Assembly (NCBI RefSeq): GCF_002148795.1
Contig: NZ_MPOB01000002.1
Location: 248,001-312,000 of the forward strand
Direction: 5' to 3'
Origin: Oceanibaculum nanhaiense
Lineage (GTDB): Bacteria; Pseudomonadota; Alphaproteobacteria; Oceanibaculales; Oceanibaculaceae
Length of the DNA stretch: 64,000 nt
This document shows, piece after piece, positions 18,183 through 28,104 of this stretch. Under the pieces are notes generated by a model. It searched no databases, was not told the origin of the DNA, and saw only the letters and a program-made list of their open reading frames with translations. The position numbers and the translations under genes were made by a program. How positions within the stretch are numbered: the stretch's first letter is position 1; every line of letters starts with the position of its first letter.

Positions 18183-20777
18183 TTACGCGGTTGCGGCGGC
18201 GGGGGTATCTTCCCGGCGGCGGCGCTGGAGGGCCACGATGCCGCCCAGCAGGATCAGCGCCGGAATGAACATCCATTGCTTGTCCGGCGTCTCGACCGGC
18301 AGTTCGACCACCTTGATCTCCCAGTCGAAGTCGATGCCGGCCTTCTCGGCGGGTGAGCCGAACACGACGTTATCGACCAGCATCCTGCCGTCATCCTCAA
18401 TGACCTCGATGCCGGCAAATTGCAGCCTCGTCACGCCGTCGGCCTGTGGGCCCAGCGGCAGGCGGACGGTCTTGCTGACCTCCTTGCCGTCCAGCGTCAG
18501 CCCCTCGACGACGACACGCAGCATCGCGTCCGCCGGCTTGTCGTCCACCACCTCGACGATCTGCTTGGGATCGATGCGCTCCAGCGGCGGATAGATCATG
18601 TCCATCCAGAAGCCGGGCCTGAGCAGGGTGAAGGCAACCAGCGCCAGCGCCACCGATTCCCACAATCGGCTGCGCACCAGGAAGTAGCCCTGGGTCGAGG
18701 CGGCGAAGACCAGCATGGCTATCACCGCCGCCGATACGGTGAGGATCAGATGCAGCGGTCCGCCGATATTGATCAGCAGCAGCTCGGTATTGAAGATGAA
18801 GATGAAGGGCAGGATCGCCGTGCGCATGGAATAGTAGAACGACACCAGGCCGGTCTTGATCGGGTCGGCGCCGGAGATCGCCGCGGCGGCGAAGGAGGCG
18901 AGACCGACCGGCGGCGTCACATCCGCCATGATGCCGAAATAGAACACGAACAGATGCACCGCGATCAGCGGCACCAGCAGCCCGCTCTGCGCGCCCAGCT
19001 CGACGATCACCGGCGCCATCAGGGTGGAGACCACGATGTAGTTCGCCGTGGTCGGCAGCCCCATGCCCAGGATCAGGCTGATGACGGCGGTGAAGATCAG
19101 CATCAGCATCAGATTGCCGGCGGAGATGAACTCCACGAACTCGGTCATGATCAGGCCGATGCCGGTCAGCGACACGGTGCCGACGATGATGCCGGCCGCT
19201 GCCGTGGCGATGCCGATGCCGATCATGTTGCGCGCACCGGTGGCCAGGCCGTCGATCAGTTCCAGCCCGCCCTGGCGCACCGCTGCCACGATATCGGTCT
19301 TGCGGAACAGCGCGATCATCGGGCGCTGGGTCAGCAGGATGAAGATCATGAAGGCGGTCGCCCAGAAGGCCGACAGGCCGGGCGACAGCCGCTCGATCAT
19401 CAGACACCAGATCAGCACCACGACCGGCAGCAGGAAATGCAGGCCCGACTTCACGGTGGGCGCGGTTTCCGGCAGCTTCAGCAGCGGCGAATCCGGGTCG
19501 TCCATCACCAGTTCCGGCACGGTGGTGGAATACCAGACCAGCCCGATATAGGTCGCCAGAACCAGCACGGCGACGATGGCGCTGGCGGCGTCGCCGAAGG
19601 CGGTCTTGATCCAGCCGATGCCGAAATAGACCACGCCCGACAGGATGATGATGCTGGCGACGGTGACGGCAAAGCTAAGGAGCGCCATCGGCAGCGTCTT
19701 CGGGTTCGGCTTGTCCATTCCCTTCAGCCCCAGCTTCAGCGCCTCCAGATGGACGATGTAGAGCAGGGCGATGTAGGAGATGATCGCCGGCAGGAAGGCG
19801 TGCTTGATGACATCGACATAGGAAATGCCGACATATTCCACCATCAGGAAGGCGGCGGCGCCCATCACCGGCGGCATGATCTGACCATTGACCGAGGCGG
19901 AGACCTCGACGGCGCCGGCCTTCTCCGCCGGGTAGCCGACGCGCTTCATCAGCGGGATGGTGAAGGTGCCGGTGGTCACCGTGTTGGCGATGGAGGAGCC
20001 GGAGATCAGCCCGGTCATGCCCGACGCCACCACGGCCGCCTTGGCCGGGCCGCCGCGCAGATGGCCGAGCAGCGCGAAGGCGACCTTGATGAAGTAATTG
20101 CCGGCCCCCGCCTTGTCGAGCAGCGAGCCGAACAGCACGAACAGGAAGACGAAGCTGGTGGACACGCCGAGCGCGATGCCGAACACGCCTTCCGTCGTGA
20201 TCCACTGCTGGTCCATGGTGCGCTGGAGCGACGCCCCCTTATGCGCGATCACCGACGGCATGTAGGGGCCGGCGAAGGTATAGATCAGGAAGACGATGGC
20301 GACGATCATCAGCGGCGGCCCGAGGGCGCGGCGCGTCGCCTCCAGCAGCATCAGCATGCCGATGACCGCGACCGTCAGGTCAAGCTGCGTCGGCATGCCC
20401 GGCCGCGTGGAAAGCTCGCGGTAGAACAGGAAGATGTAGGCGGAGCAGAGGGCGGCCAGAATGGCGAAGATCCAGTCCTGGACCGGGATATAGCTGCGCG
20501 GCGAGCTTTTCAGCGCCGGATAGGCCAGGAATCCCAGGAACAGCGCGAAGGCGAGGTGGATCGAGCGCGCCTCGGTGTCGTTCAGGATCGCGAAGTTCAG
20601 CATGAAGGGTAGCGGCGAGGCATACCAGAGCTGGAACAGCGACCAGGTAACGGCGGTCACCAGCAGCAGCAAGCCGACCGGGCCGGTTGGCGAGCGGCCC
20701 CCGGTATCAGCCTGGGCGACCAGATCCTGCAGGTCGGCCTCGGAAAGACCCTTGCGGCTTTCGCTTGTATTGGACAT
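18183..20777 (-). CDS. TRAP transporter permease, fused small and large subunits, with C-terminal DUF3394
   Basis: This 864-residue inner-membrane protein joins the DctQ-like (4 helices) and DctM-like (about 12 helices) parts of a TRAP transporter, as in the TAXI-linked DctMQ family. Conserved DctM stretches are visible, such as GLISGSSIANTVTTGTFTIPLMKRVGYP and the GMGLPTTANYIVVSTLMAP block. After the last transporter helix a soluble C-terminal region (about 700-830, DUF3394 type, with a PDZ-like GSPAEKAGIDFDWEI loop) precedes a final membrane helix. It works with the TAXI binding protein upstream to import an organic acid, driven by an ion gradient; the substrate is unknown. Confidence 0.93.
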   Translation of the reverse strand: MSNTSESRKGLSEADLQDLVAQADTGGRSPTGPVGLLLLVTAVTWSLFQLWYASPLPFMLNFAILNDTEARSIHLAFALFLGFLAYPALKSSPRSYIPVQDWIFAILAALCSAYIFLFYRELSTRPGMPTQLDLTVAVIGMLMLLEATRRALGPPLMIVAIVFLIYTFAGPYMPSVIAHKGASLQRTMDQQWITTEGVFGIALGVSTSFVFLFVLFGSLLDKAGAGNYFIKVAFALLGHLRGGPAKAAVVASGMTGLISGSSIANTVTTGTFTIPLMKRVGYPAEKAGAVEVSASVNGQIMPPVMGAAAFLMVEYVGISYVDVIKHAFLPAIISYIALLYIVHLEALKLGLKGMDKPNPKTLPMALLSFAVTVASIIILSGVVYFGIGWIKTAFGDAASAIVAVLVLATYIGLVWYSTTVPELVMDDPDSPLLKLPETAPTVKSGLHFLLPVVVLIWCLMIERLSPGLSAFWATAFMIFILLTQRPMIALFRKTDIVAAVRQGGLELIDGLATGARNMIGIGIATAAAGIIVGTVSLTGIGLIMTEFVEFISAGNLMLMLIFTAVISLILGMGLPTTANYIVVSTLMAPVIVELGAQSGLLVPLIAVHLFVFYFGIMADVTPPVGLASFAAAAISGADPIKTGLVSFYYSMRTAILPFIFIFNTELLLINIGGPLHLILTVSAAVIAMLVFAASTQGYFLVRSRLWESVALALVAFTLLRPGFWMDMIYPPLERIDPKQIVEVVDDKPADAMLRVVVEGLTLDGKEVSKTVRLPLGPQADGVTRLQFAGIEVIEDDGRMLVDNVVFGSPAEKAGIDFDWEIKVVELPVETPDKQWMFIPALILLGGIVALQRRRREDTPAAATA

Positions 20778-20883
20778 GGAGCCCCCCGGTCCTGAATTCA
20801 GATGACGGGTAACTGTAAGAGAGCTGACGGCGAAATGAAACTATTGCGGGAAATGGCCCATTTTCGCCGGTCCGGCAAAAGAA

Positions 20884-20909
20884 AACGGGGCCGGTTTCCC
20901 GGCCCCGTT
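20884..20909 (-). terminator. Rho-independent terminator after the TAXI binding-protein gene
   Basis: A perfect 11-bp stem (arms 20884-20894 and 20899-20909) with a four-base loop is followed on the minus strand by GTTTTCTTTT. It lies 25 bases after the TAXI stop and upstream of the TRAP permease gene, so it should lower permease expression relative to the binding protein. Confidence 0.85.
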
Positions 20910-20934
20910 CCCTGTTCCGCCGAGGCGGGCCCGA

Positions 20935-21915
20935 TTACATCAGGCCAGCTTCGCGATAGTATTTGGCGGCACCGTCATGCAGCGGGGCCGACAGGGCGTT
21001 CATGGTCATGCCCTTCTTGTCGAGCACGCCGAAGGCCGGGTGCAGCTTCTTGAAGTCATCGAAATTCTCGAACACCGCCTTCACGGTCTGATAGACCACG
21101 TCCTCGGCGACGGTGGCGGAGGTCACGACCGTGGCGCCGACGCCGAAGGTGGTGGTGTCGTTCGCATTGCCGGTGTACATGCCGCCCGGAATGGTCGCCT
21201 TGGAATAGAACGGGTTCTCGGCCAGCAGCTTGTCGATGGCCGGGCCATCCACATTCACCAGCACGGTCTCGCAGGAGGTGGTGGCTTCCTGGATCGACCC
21301 GTTCGGATGGCCGACGGTATAGACGATGGCGTCAACCTTGTTGTCGCACAGCGCCTGGCTCTGCTCGGCCGGCTTCAGCTCCGAAGCCAGCGAGAAGTCG
21401 GCGGTGGTCCAGCCCTTGGCCTTCAGCACCACATCCATGGTGGCGCGCTGGCCGGAGCCCGGATTGCCGATATTGACGCGCTTGCCCTTCATATCCTCGA
21501 AATTCTTGATGCCGGAATCCTTGCGGGCCAGCACCGTGAAGGGTTCGGGATGCAGCGAGAACATGGCGCGGATCTGCTTGATCGGCTTGCCCTCGAACTG
21601 GCCGGCCGTGCCGTTATAGGCATGGTACTGCCAGTCGGACTGCGCGACGCCGATCTCCATCTCGCCCTGGGAAATAGCGTTGATGTTGTAGATCGAACCG
21701 CCGGTGCTTTCCACCGAGCAACGCAGACCATGCGTCTTGCGGTCGGCGTTCACCAGACGGCAGATCGCACCGCCGGCCGGGTAATAGACGCCGGTGACGC
21801 CGCCGGTGCCGATGGTGAAGAATTTCTGCTGCGCCTGTGCGGCCGTACCGTCGGCCAGTGCCAGCCCGCCAAACGCCAGGGCGGCGCCAAAGGACAGAAG
21901 TGTGAGCTTTTTCAT
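20935..21915 (-). CDS. TAXI-family TRAP solute-binding protein
   Basis: This 326-residue periplasmic protein has a signal peptide (about 1-28, ending [10 protein letters not shown]). It shows the TAXI pattern [25 protein letters not shown] (about 32-56) and [31 protein letters not shown]. It binds the substrate, probably a carboxylate such as glutamate or 2-oxoglutarate in known relatives, and delivers it to the fused TRAP permease downstream. A terminator separates the two genes. The ATG has a good GGGAGCA ribosome-binding region. Confidence 0.93.
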   Translation of the reverse strand: MKKLTLLSFGAALAFGGLALADGTAAQAQQKFFTIGTGGVTGVYYPAGGAICRLVNADRKTHGLRCSVESTGGSIYNINAISQGEMEIGVAQSDWQYHAYNGTAGQFEGKPIKQIRAMFSLHPEPFTVLARKDSGIKNFEDMKGKRVNIGNPGSGQRATMDVVLKAKGWTTADFSLASELKPAEQSQALCDNKVDAIVYTVGHPNGSIQEATTSCETVLVNVDGPAIDKLLAENPFYSKATIPGGMYTGNANDTTTFGVGATVVTSATVAEDVVYQTVKAVFENFDDFKKLHPAFGVLDKKGMTMNALSAPLHDGAAKYYREAGLM

Positions 21916-22122
21916 CTGTGTGCTCCCTTTTCATTGTACTGAGAAATTATGGCCTGGCGCGGCCTCTGGCGTCATCGCCTGTGGCTCGCGCGCCTGACTA
22001 TTGCTTGCGCCGTTTATGGCAGGCCGCAGCCGCCCAGCGCTTGCCCGGACTATGCCCGGTAATGCCGGTAGGGTCAACCGAGGGCCGGGAACCGGGTACC
22101 GCGCCCTCGCCATGGACCCCTG

Positions 22123-23478
22123 TCAGGCAACCTGCTTCGCCTCCGCCAGTACGGCTGTGAGCGTGCGGTCCAGCTTCTCGACAATCTCGGCGATATGGCT
22201 CTCGTCGATGATGAAGGGCGGGGCGAGCAGGATATGGGTGCCGTGCGTGCCATCGACGGTGCCGGCACCCGGATAGCACATCAGCCCTTCCTCCATCGCC
22301 TTCAGCCGGATCTTGTTGTGCAGCCCCAGCTTCGGGTCGAAGGTCTGCTTGGTCGCACGGTCGGCCACCAGCTCGATGCCGATGAACAGCCCGCGCCCGC
22401 GAATGTCGCCGACATGATGATGATTGCCGAAGCGTTCCTGCAGGGCAGCGCGCAGCTGCTCGCCGCGGACACGCACATTCTCCAGCAGATTGTCGTCGCG
22501 GATCACCTTCTGCACGGTCATCGCTGTGGCGCTGGCCAGCGTGTGGCCCATATAGGTGTGGCCGTGCATGAAGGCGCCGCTGCCCTCGTCGATGGCCTTG
22601 CAGATCTTGCCCGACACCAGCATGGCGCCGATCGGCTGATAGCCGGCGCCCAGCCCCTTGGCGATGCACAGCAGGTCCGGGGCCACGCCATCCTCCTCGC
22701 AGGCGAACAGATGGCCGGTGCGCCCCATGCCGCACATCACCTCGTCGAAGATCAGCAGCACGCCATACTTGTCGCAGATTTCGCGGATACGCTTCAGATA
22801 GCCAGCGACCGCCGGCACCACGCCGGATGTCGCCCCCACCACCGGCTCGCAGGCGAAGGCGGCCACCGTATCGGGGCCGAGTTCGAGGATTTTCGCCTCC
22901 AGCTCGTTGGCGGCGCGCAGGCCGTATTCCTCCTCCGTCTCGTCATGACGCTGCTCGCGGTAGGCGTAGCAGGGGGCGATATGGTGCGCATTCTCCGACA
23001 GCAGCGGCTGGTACAGCGCGCGCCGCGCCATGTTGCCGCCCAGCGACAGGGCCCCCAGCGTGTTGCCGTGGTAGGACTGCCGGCGCGCGATCAGCTTGGA
23101 TCGCTGGGGCTGGCCGATCTCCACGAAATACTGCCGGGCGATCTTGATTGCCGATTCCAGCGCCTCCGACCCGCCGGAGACGAAGAACACCCGCTCCAGC
23201 CCGTCCGGCGCATTATCGATCAGGTAGTCGGCCAGTTCCTCCAGCGGCTCGGTGGTGAAGAAGCCGCTATAGGCGAAGGCGATCTTGTCGATCTGCTCAT
23301 GCATGGTCTTGCGCACCGCCGGGTGGCTGTGGCCGAGGCAGGAGACGGCGGCCCCGCCCGAGGCGTCGAGATAGCGCTTGCCCTCGCTATCGACGATATA
23401 GCAGCCATCGCCGGAAACAGCGGTCGGCATCGGCTCGTTGGGCAGGCGGTGAAAGACGCGGGACGGGGTGCCGGACAT
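22123..23478 (-). CDS. Class III PLP-dependent aminotransferase
   Basis: This 451-residue enzyme has the class III fold: GGSEALESAIKIARQY (about 102-117), the RRQSYHGNTLGALSLGG segment, the LIFDEVMCGMGRTG cofactor aspartate, and PLP lysine Lys274 in IAKGLGAGYQPIGA. Relatives transfer amino groups from beta-alanine, gamma-aminobutyrate, taurine or similar omega-amines to pyruvate or 2-oxoglutarate. The substrate cannot be decided from sequence. It lies on the same strand as the TAXI/TRAP genes, about 200 bases upstream of the TAXI gene, so a link to the imported compound is possible but unproven. Confidence 0.88.
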   Translation of the reverse strand: MSGTPSRVFHRLPNEPMPTAVSGDGCYIVDSEGKRYLDASGGAAVSCLGHSHPAVRKTMHEQIDKIAFAYSGFFTTEPLEELADYLIDNAPDGLERVFFVSGGSEALESAIKIARQYFVEIGQPQRSKLIARRQSYHGNTLGALSLGGNMARRALYQPLLSENAHHIAPCYAYREQRHDETEEEYGLRAANELEAKILELGPDTVAAFACEPVVGATSGVVPAVAGYLKRIREICDKYGVLLIFDEVMCGMGRTGHLFACEEDGVAPDLLCIAKGLGAGYQPIGAMLVSGKICKAIDEGSGAFMHGHTYMGHTLASATAMTVQKVIRDDNLLENVRVRGEQLRAALQERFGNHHHVGDIRGRGLFIGIELVADRATKQTFDPKLGLHNKIRLKAMEEGLMCYPGAGTVDGTHGTHILLAPPFIIDESHIAEIVEKLDRTLTAVLAEAKQVA

Positions 23479-23531
23479 GGCTGGATTCCTGATGCAGGGA
23501 CGATAACAGTATGAAGGCGCGGCACGGCGCG

Positions 23532-23564
23532 TTCGTCAATGGGGCGCATTCGTCAATGGGGCGC
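23532..23564. repeat. Tandem 17-bp direct repeat in a divergent promoter region
   Basis: TTCGTCAATGGGGCGC occurs at 23532-23547 and again at 23549-23564, identical over 16 bases with a period of 17. It lies between the divergent aminotransferase and apt genes. It may be a recent small duplication or a tandem regulator site. Confidence 0.6.
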
Positions 23565-23638
23565 GGCGTATTTGCCCCCGGTCGCCGCGCCCGCTATAAC
23601 GCCGCAGCCGTAACGCCATGAGGGGGAGAGCAGAGCGC

Positions 23639-24154
23639 ATGGACATCAAGCAGCATATCCGCGAGGTGCCGGATTTTCCGAAGCCGGGCATCCTGTTCTA
23701 CGACATCTCGACGCTGCTGATGCATCCCGGCGCCTGGCAGCACACGGTGCAGCAGATGGCCGACGCCGTGGCGCCGCACAAGCCGGATTTGCTGGCCGGC
23801 ATCGAATCGCGTGGCTTCCTGGTGTCCGCCCCGCTGGCGCTGAAGCTGGGCTGCGGCTTCATCATGCTGCGCAAGAAGGGCAAGCTGCCCGGCGCCACGG
23901 TGCGCCATGACTATGATCTGGAATATGGCTCCGATTCGATCGAGATTCAGGAAGGCGCCATCCAGCCCGGCCAGAAGGTGGTGCTGGTGGACGATCTGCT
24001 GGCGACCGGCGGTACGATGGCGGCGTCGGCGGCGCTGATCCGCAAGGTCGGCGGCGTGGTGCCGGCGGCGGCCTGCATCATCGAGCTGACCTTCCTGAAC
24101 GGCCGCGACAAGCTGGACATGCCGGTCACCACCCTGGCGAAGTACGACCAGTAG
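23639..24154 (+). CDS. apt: Adenine phosphoribosyltransferase
   Basis: This 171-residue cytosolic enzyme salvages adenine with PRPP to give AMP. The PRPP-binding loop [13 protein letters not shown] is near 118-130, and the N-terminal [16 protein letters not shown] (about 14-29) is characteristic of Apt. I use ATG 23639, which follows an AGGGGGAGAG ribosome-binding site; a start seven codons earlier has less support. It is divergent from the aminotransferase gene. Confidence 0.95.
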   Translation: MDIKQHIREVPDFPKPGILFYDISTLLMHPGAWQHTVQQMADAVAPHKPDLLAGIESRGFLVSAPLALKLGCGFIMLRKKGKLPGATVRHDYDLEYGSDSIEIQEGAIQPGQKVVLVDDLLATGGTMAASAALIRKVGGVVPAAACIIELTFLNGRDKLDMPVTTLAKYDQ

Positions 24155-24169
24155 GGGAGGGGTGTTTCT

Positions 24170-24343
24170 CCCCTCACCCAGCTGCAGCTAACTCACTTCG
24201 TTCGTAAGCTTCCGCATCCCTCTCCCCTTCCGGGGCGAGGGAACAGAAAAGAAGATCAAAAGAAGCTCCCTCGCCCCCTTGGGGGAGAGGGTTGCGCAGC
24301 CTTATCGAGCGGAACGCGAGATTAGGCGAAGCTGGGTGAGGGG
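24170..24343. repeat. Long imperfect palindromic extragenic element
   Basis: The outer arms CCCCTCACCCAGC (24170-24182) and GCTGGGTGAGGGG (24331-24343) are exact reverse complements. Inner arms such as CCCTCTCCCC...GGGGCGAGGGA and TCCCTCGCCCC...GGGGGAGAGGG continue the symmetry around an AT-rich centre (AACAGAAAAGAAGATCAAAAG). It fills nearly all of the gap between apt and the leftward acyl-CoA synthetase gene. It resembles dispersed palindromic repeats of Proteobacteria and could also end transcription on both strands. Confidence 0.75.
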
Positions 24344-24355
24344 GATTGCAGAAAC

Positions 24356-26164
24356 CTACCCCGCCTTGCCCTCGTACAGCGCGTCCAGCGTGTCCTGATA
24401 TTCCTTGCGGATGGTGTGCCGGCGGATCTTCAGGGTCGGCGTCATCATCTGGTTGTCGGTGGTGAAGGCCTCGGCCGCGATGACGAAGCGGCGGACCTTT
24501 TCCAGGTTGGAGAGGTCGCGGTTCACCCGGTCGAGCACGGCGCCGATGGCGGCGCGGAACCCCTTGTCGCCGGCCAGCGCGGCGAGGTCGGCGGCGACAT
24601 TGTTTTCCTTCGCGTAGCTCTCCACGAATTCCGCCGCCGGCACGATCAGGCCCACCAGATAGGGCCGCTTGTCGCCATAGACCATGGCCTGGCTGATTTC
24701 CGGCTGCAGCGTCACGAAGCCCTCGACACGCTGCGGCGAGATATTGTCGCCGCCGGAGATGACGATGATGTCGCGCTTGCGGTCGGTGATGCGGATATAG
24801 CCGTCGGCGTCCATCTCGCCGACATCGCCGGTGTGCAGCCAGCCATCGATAATGGTCTGCTCCGTCGCTTCGGGATCGTCCCAGTAGCCATCCATCAGCA
24901 ATTCGCCGCGCACCAGAATTTCGCCGTCCGGTGCCAGCCTCACCTCGACGCCCTTCAGCGCCGGGCCGACGGTCTCGATCTTGATGTTGCGCGGCCGGTT
25001 GCAGCTAATCACCGGGGCCGCCTCGGTCTGGCCATAGCCCTGGCAGAGCCGCACCCCCAGCGCCAGGAAGAAGATGCCAACCTCGTAATTCAGCGGCGCG
25101 CCGCCGGAGATGAAGGCCTTCAGCCGCCCGCCCATGCGCTGGCCGACCTTGCGCCGCACCAGCACGTCCAGCAGCAGGTTCAGCGCCTTCTCACCGAGGC
25201 TGAGGGAGCCGGGCTGCTCGATACGCTTGCGCCCCAGTGCCAGCGCCTTCATGAACAGGTCGCGCTTCCTGCCGCCGGCACGCTCCACCCCGGCGACGAT
25301 GCGGCCGTGCAGCACCTCGTACAGCCGCGGCACGGCGGTCATGATGGTGGGGCGTGCCTCCTGCAGATTGGCGGCCAGCGTGTCCGCGCCTTCGGCATAG
25401 TAGATCTGCGCGCCAATGGAGATCGGGAAGAACAGGCCGCAGGTATGTTCGTAGGAATGCGACAGCGGCAGGAAGGACAGGAACACCTCGTCGCCCAGCC
25501 CGAACTCCTGCAGCAGGTCGTAGGCGCTGTAGAGGTTGCAGAAGATCGCCCGGTGACTCAGCATCACGCCTTTCGGCGCGCCGCCGGTGCCCGAGGTGTA
25601 GATCAGGCAGGCCAGATCGTCGCGCGTGCGCCGGCTGGCCACATCCTCGACATCGTCGGGCATCTGTTCGCCAGCTTTCAGCGCGTCATCCCAGCCCTGG
25701 AAGCGGATCGTACATTCCTGTGCCGGTCCCTTGCCCTCCAGCGCGATGACGAACTCGCAATGGCTGGAATGAATGGCAGCGGGCAGGGCGTTGCGCAGCA
25801 GCTTCTCGGTGGAGCAGATCAGCCCCTTCGCGCCGCAATTCTCCAGAATGTAGATGTGGTCGGCCACCGTGTTGGTGATGTAGGCCGGCACGCTGACCGC
25901 GCCGGCGGCCATGATGGCAAGGTCGGCAATCGCCCATTCCGGCCGGTTCTCGGAGACGATCACCACGCGGTCGCCGGGCCGGATGCCCTGCGCGCGCAGG
26001 GCGCGGGACAGCGCGCGCACCTGGCGGTCCACCTCGCGCCAGCTCACCGGCTGGTAGGTGCCATCATGCTTGGCCCACAGGAAGGGCTTGTCGCCCAGGG
26101 CCGCCGCCTGCCCGAAGAACATCAGCGCAAGGTTCTGCGCCGCCGCGTAATCGATGATCGCCAC
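24356..26164 (-). CDS. AMP-dependent long-chain acyl-CoA synthetase
   Basis: This 602-residue enzyme activates fatty acids to acyl-CoA through an acyl-AMP. The P-loop YTSGTGGAPKGVMLSH is at 189-204. Other features are the QGYGQTEAAPVIS adenine-binding block, the DGWLHTGDVGEMDADGYIRITDRKRDIIV hinge region, and the late PTLKIRRHTIRKEY tail. The layout is that of the FadD15/FAA1-type long-chain synthetases. No fad genes are beside it. The convergent apt gene is separated by the palindromic element, and the pepF gene starts divergently 122 bases away. Confidence 0.9.
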   Translation of the reverse strand: MAIIDYAAAQNLALMFFGQAAALGDKPFLWAKHDGTYQPVSWREVDRQVRALSRALRAQGIRPGDRVVIVSENRPEWAIADLAIMAAGAVSVPAYITNTVADHIYILENCGAKGLICSTEKLLRNALPAAIHSSHCEFVIALEGKGPAQECTIRFQGWDDALKAGEQMPDDVEDVASRRTRDDLACLIYTSGTGGAPKGVMLSHRAIFCNLYSAYDLLQEFGLGDEVFLSFLPLSHSYEHTCGLFFPISIGAQIYYAEGADTLAANLQEARPTIMTAVPRLYEVLHGRIVAGVERAGGRKRDLFMKALALGRKRIEQPGSLSLGEKALNLLLDVLVRRKVGQRMGGRLKAFISGGAPLNYEVGIFFLALGVRLCQGYGQTEAAPVISCNRPRNIKIETVGPALKGVEVRLAPDGEILVRGELLMDGYWDDPEATEQTIIDGWLHTGDVGEMDADGYIRITDRKRDIIVISGGDNISPQRVEGFVTLQPEISQAMVYGDKRPYLVGLIVPAAEFVESYAKENNVAADLAALAGDKGFRAAIGAVLDRVNRDLSNLEKVRRFVIAAEAFTTDNQMMTPTLKIRRHTIRKEYQDTLDALYEGKAG

Positions 26165-26286
26165 GTCTCCTCCCGTTCTGTCGTCCCGTTCTGCCGGGGC
26201 GTCTTGTCACGTTGCCGGCAGTGTCGCTTGCGCTTGGCGATCCGGCAAGACTCACCATATCCCTGACAGCAACCATGGAGACGAAT

Positions 26287-28089
26287 ATGACCGCTGCCGC
26301 CAAAATCAAGGCCGATGCCGCTGCCAATTTGGGCAATCTGCCGGAATGGCGCCTTGCCGACCTGTATGACGGGATGGACTGTCCGCGCCTGAAGGCCGAT
26401 CTCGATGGCGCCGAAAAGGCTGCGGCGGCCTTCGGCAAGGCCTATGCCGGCACGCTGGCGGATATCGACGGCGCGGCGCTGGGCAAGGCGGTTGCGGAGT
26501 ATGAGCGCATCGACGAGGTGCTGTCGCGTGCCGCGAGTTACGCCCAGCTCGTTCATTCCGGCGATATGGGCGATGTCGAGATCGGGCGGTTCTACCAGTC
26601 CGTGGTGGAACGGGTGACGGACATCTCCACGAATCTGCTGTTCTTCACGCTGGAGCTGAACCGGCTGGAGGAGGCGGTCCTCGCCGAGAAGCTGAAAGCG
26701 CCGGAACTGGCGAAATTTTCCGCCTGGCTGCGCGATCTTAGGGTGTTCCGCGAGCACCAGCTATCCGACGATCTGGAGAAGCTGCTGCACGAGAAGGATG
26801 TTTCCGGCCGCTCCGCCTGGAACCGGCTGTTCGACGAGACGCTGACCGGGCTGCGCTTTCCCTTTCAGGACAGGGAACTGACTGTCACCGAGCTGCTGGA
26901 GAAGATGACCAGCCGGAAGCGCGAGGAGCGGCGCGAGGCGGCGAAGTCGCTGGGCGCCACGCTGCGCGGCCAGGCACGGCTGTTCTCGCTGGTCACCAAC
27001 ACGCTGGCCAAGGACAAGGAGACCGAGGATCGCTGGCGCCACTACCCGTCCCCGGTCTCGGGGCGCAACCGCGCCAACCAGATCGAGGACGAGGTGGTCG
27101 ATGCGCTGGTCAACACCGTACGCGACCATTACCCGAAACTCTCGCACCGCTATTACGCGCTGAAGGCGAAGTGGTTCGGCGCCGAAAAGCTGGATTACTG
27201 GGACCGCAACGCGCCGCTGCCCGACGATGCCGACCGGCTGATCCGCTGGGACGAGGCGCGTGACACTGTGCTTGGCGCCTATGGCAGCTTCGATCCGCGC
27301 ATGGCGGAGATCGGCGGCCGCTTCTTCCGCGAGGGCTGGATCGACGCGCCGGCGCGTCCCGGCAAGGCGTCGGGCGCTTTTGCCCATCCGACGGTGCCGA
27401 GCGCGCATCCTTACATCCTGCTGAACTATCAGGGCCGCACGCGCGACGTGATGACCCTGGCGCATGAGCTGGGCCACGGCGTGCACCAGGTGCTGGCGGC
27501 TGAGCAGGGCCATCTGCAATCGGGCACGCCGCTGACCCTGGCGGAAACCGCCAGCGTGTTCGGCGAGATGCTGACCTTCCAGGCGATGCTGAAGAAGGAG
27601 ACCGATCCGAAGCGCCGGAAGGCGATGCTGGCCGGCAAGGTCGAGGACATGCTGAACACGGTGGCCCGGCAGGTCGCCTTCCATTTCTTCGAGGCGAAGC
27701 TGCATGCGGCGCGCCGGCAGTCGGAGCTGACGCCGGACGAGATCTGCGACATCTGGATGGAAACCCAGATCGAAAGTCTGGGCCCGGCCCTGCGCTTCGA
27801 CGAGGATTACCGGCATTTCTGGGCCTATATCCCGCACTTCATCCATTCGCCCTTCTATGTCTATGCCTATGCCTTCGGCGACTGCCTGGTGAACTCGCTC
27901 TATGCGGTGTACCGGGAGGCGGAGACGGGATTCTCCGACCGCTATCTGGAAATGCTGAAGGCCGGCGGCACGCTGCGCCACAAGGAGTTGCTGGCGCCGT
28001 TCGGTCTGGATGCCGCCGACCCTGCCTTCTGGGCCAAGGGCCTCTCCATGATTGCCGGCATGATCGACGAGCTGGAAGCGATGGAGTGA
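26287..28089 (+). CDS. pepF: M3-family oligoendopeptidase (PepF type)
   Basis: This 600-residue zinc peptidase degrades short peptides in the cytoplasm. The HELGH motif at 393-397 (LAHELGHGVHQ) supplies two zinc ligands and the catalytic glutamate, with the third ligand in LAETASVFGEM about 28 residues later. The N-terminal half shows the PepF pattern (LPEWRLADLYDGMD). I choose ATG 26287, which has GGAGA at about 7 bases; an in-frame ATG at 26275 would add four residues. It faces away from the acyl-CoA synthetase gene. Confidence 0.92.
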   Translation: MTAAAKIKADAAANLGNLPEWRLADLYDGMDCPRLKADLDGAEKAAAAFGKAYAGTLADIDGAALGKAVAEYERIDEVLSRAASYAQLVHSGDMGDVEIGRFYQSVVERVTDISTNLLFFTLELNRLEEAVLAEKLKAPELAKFSAWLRDLRVFREHQLSDDLEKLLHEKDVSGRSAWNRLFDETLTGLRFPFQDRELTVTELLEKMTSRKREERREAAKSLGATLRGQARLFSLVTNTLAKDKETEDRWRHYPSPVSGRNRANQIEDEVVDALVNTVRDHYPKLSHRYYALKAKWFGAEKLDYWDRNAPLPDDADRLIRWDEARDTVLGAYGSFDPRMAEIGGRFFREGWIDAPARPGKASGAFAHPTVPSAHPYILLNYQGRTRDVMTLAHELGHGVHQVLAAEQGHLQSGTPLTLAETASVFGEMLTFQAMLKKETDPKRRKAMLAGKVEDMLNTVARQVAFHFFEAKLHAARRQSELTPDEICDIWMETQIESLGPALRFDEDYRHFWAYIPHFIHSPFYVYAYAFGDCLVNSLYAVYREAETGFSDRYLEMLKAGGTLRHKELLAPFGLDAADPAFWAKGLSMIAGMIDELEAME

Positions 28090-28104
28090 GGCGCTGGCCG
28101 GTTT

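Noticed and set aside
18420-20612. 730-codon plus-strand open frame across the TRAP permease gene
   Set aside because: It is antisense to a clearly coding TRAP permease. Its composition (rich in Arg, Gln, His, Gly, Asp) is what the reverse complement of GC-rich coding DNA gives.
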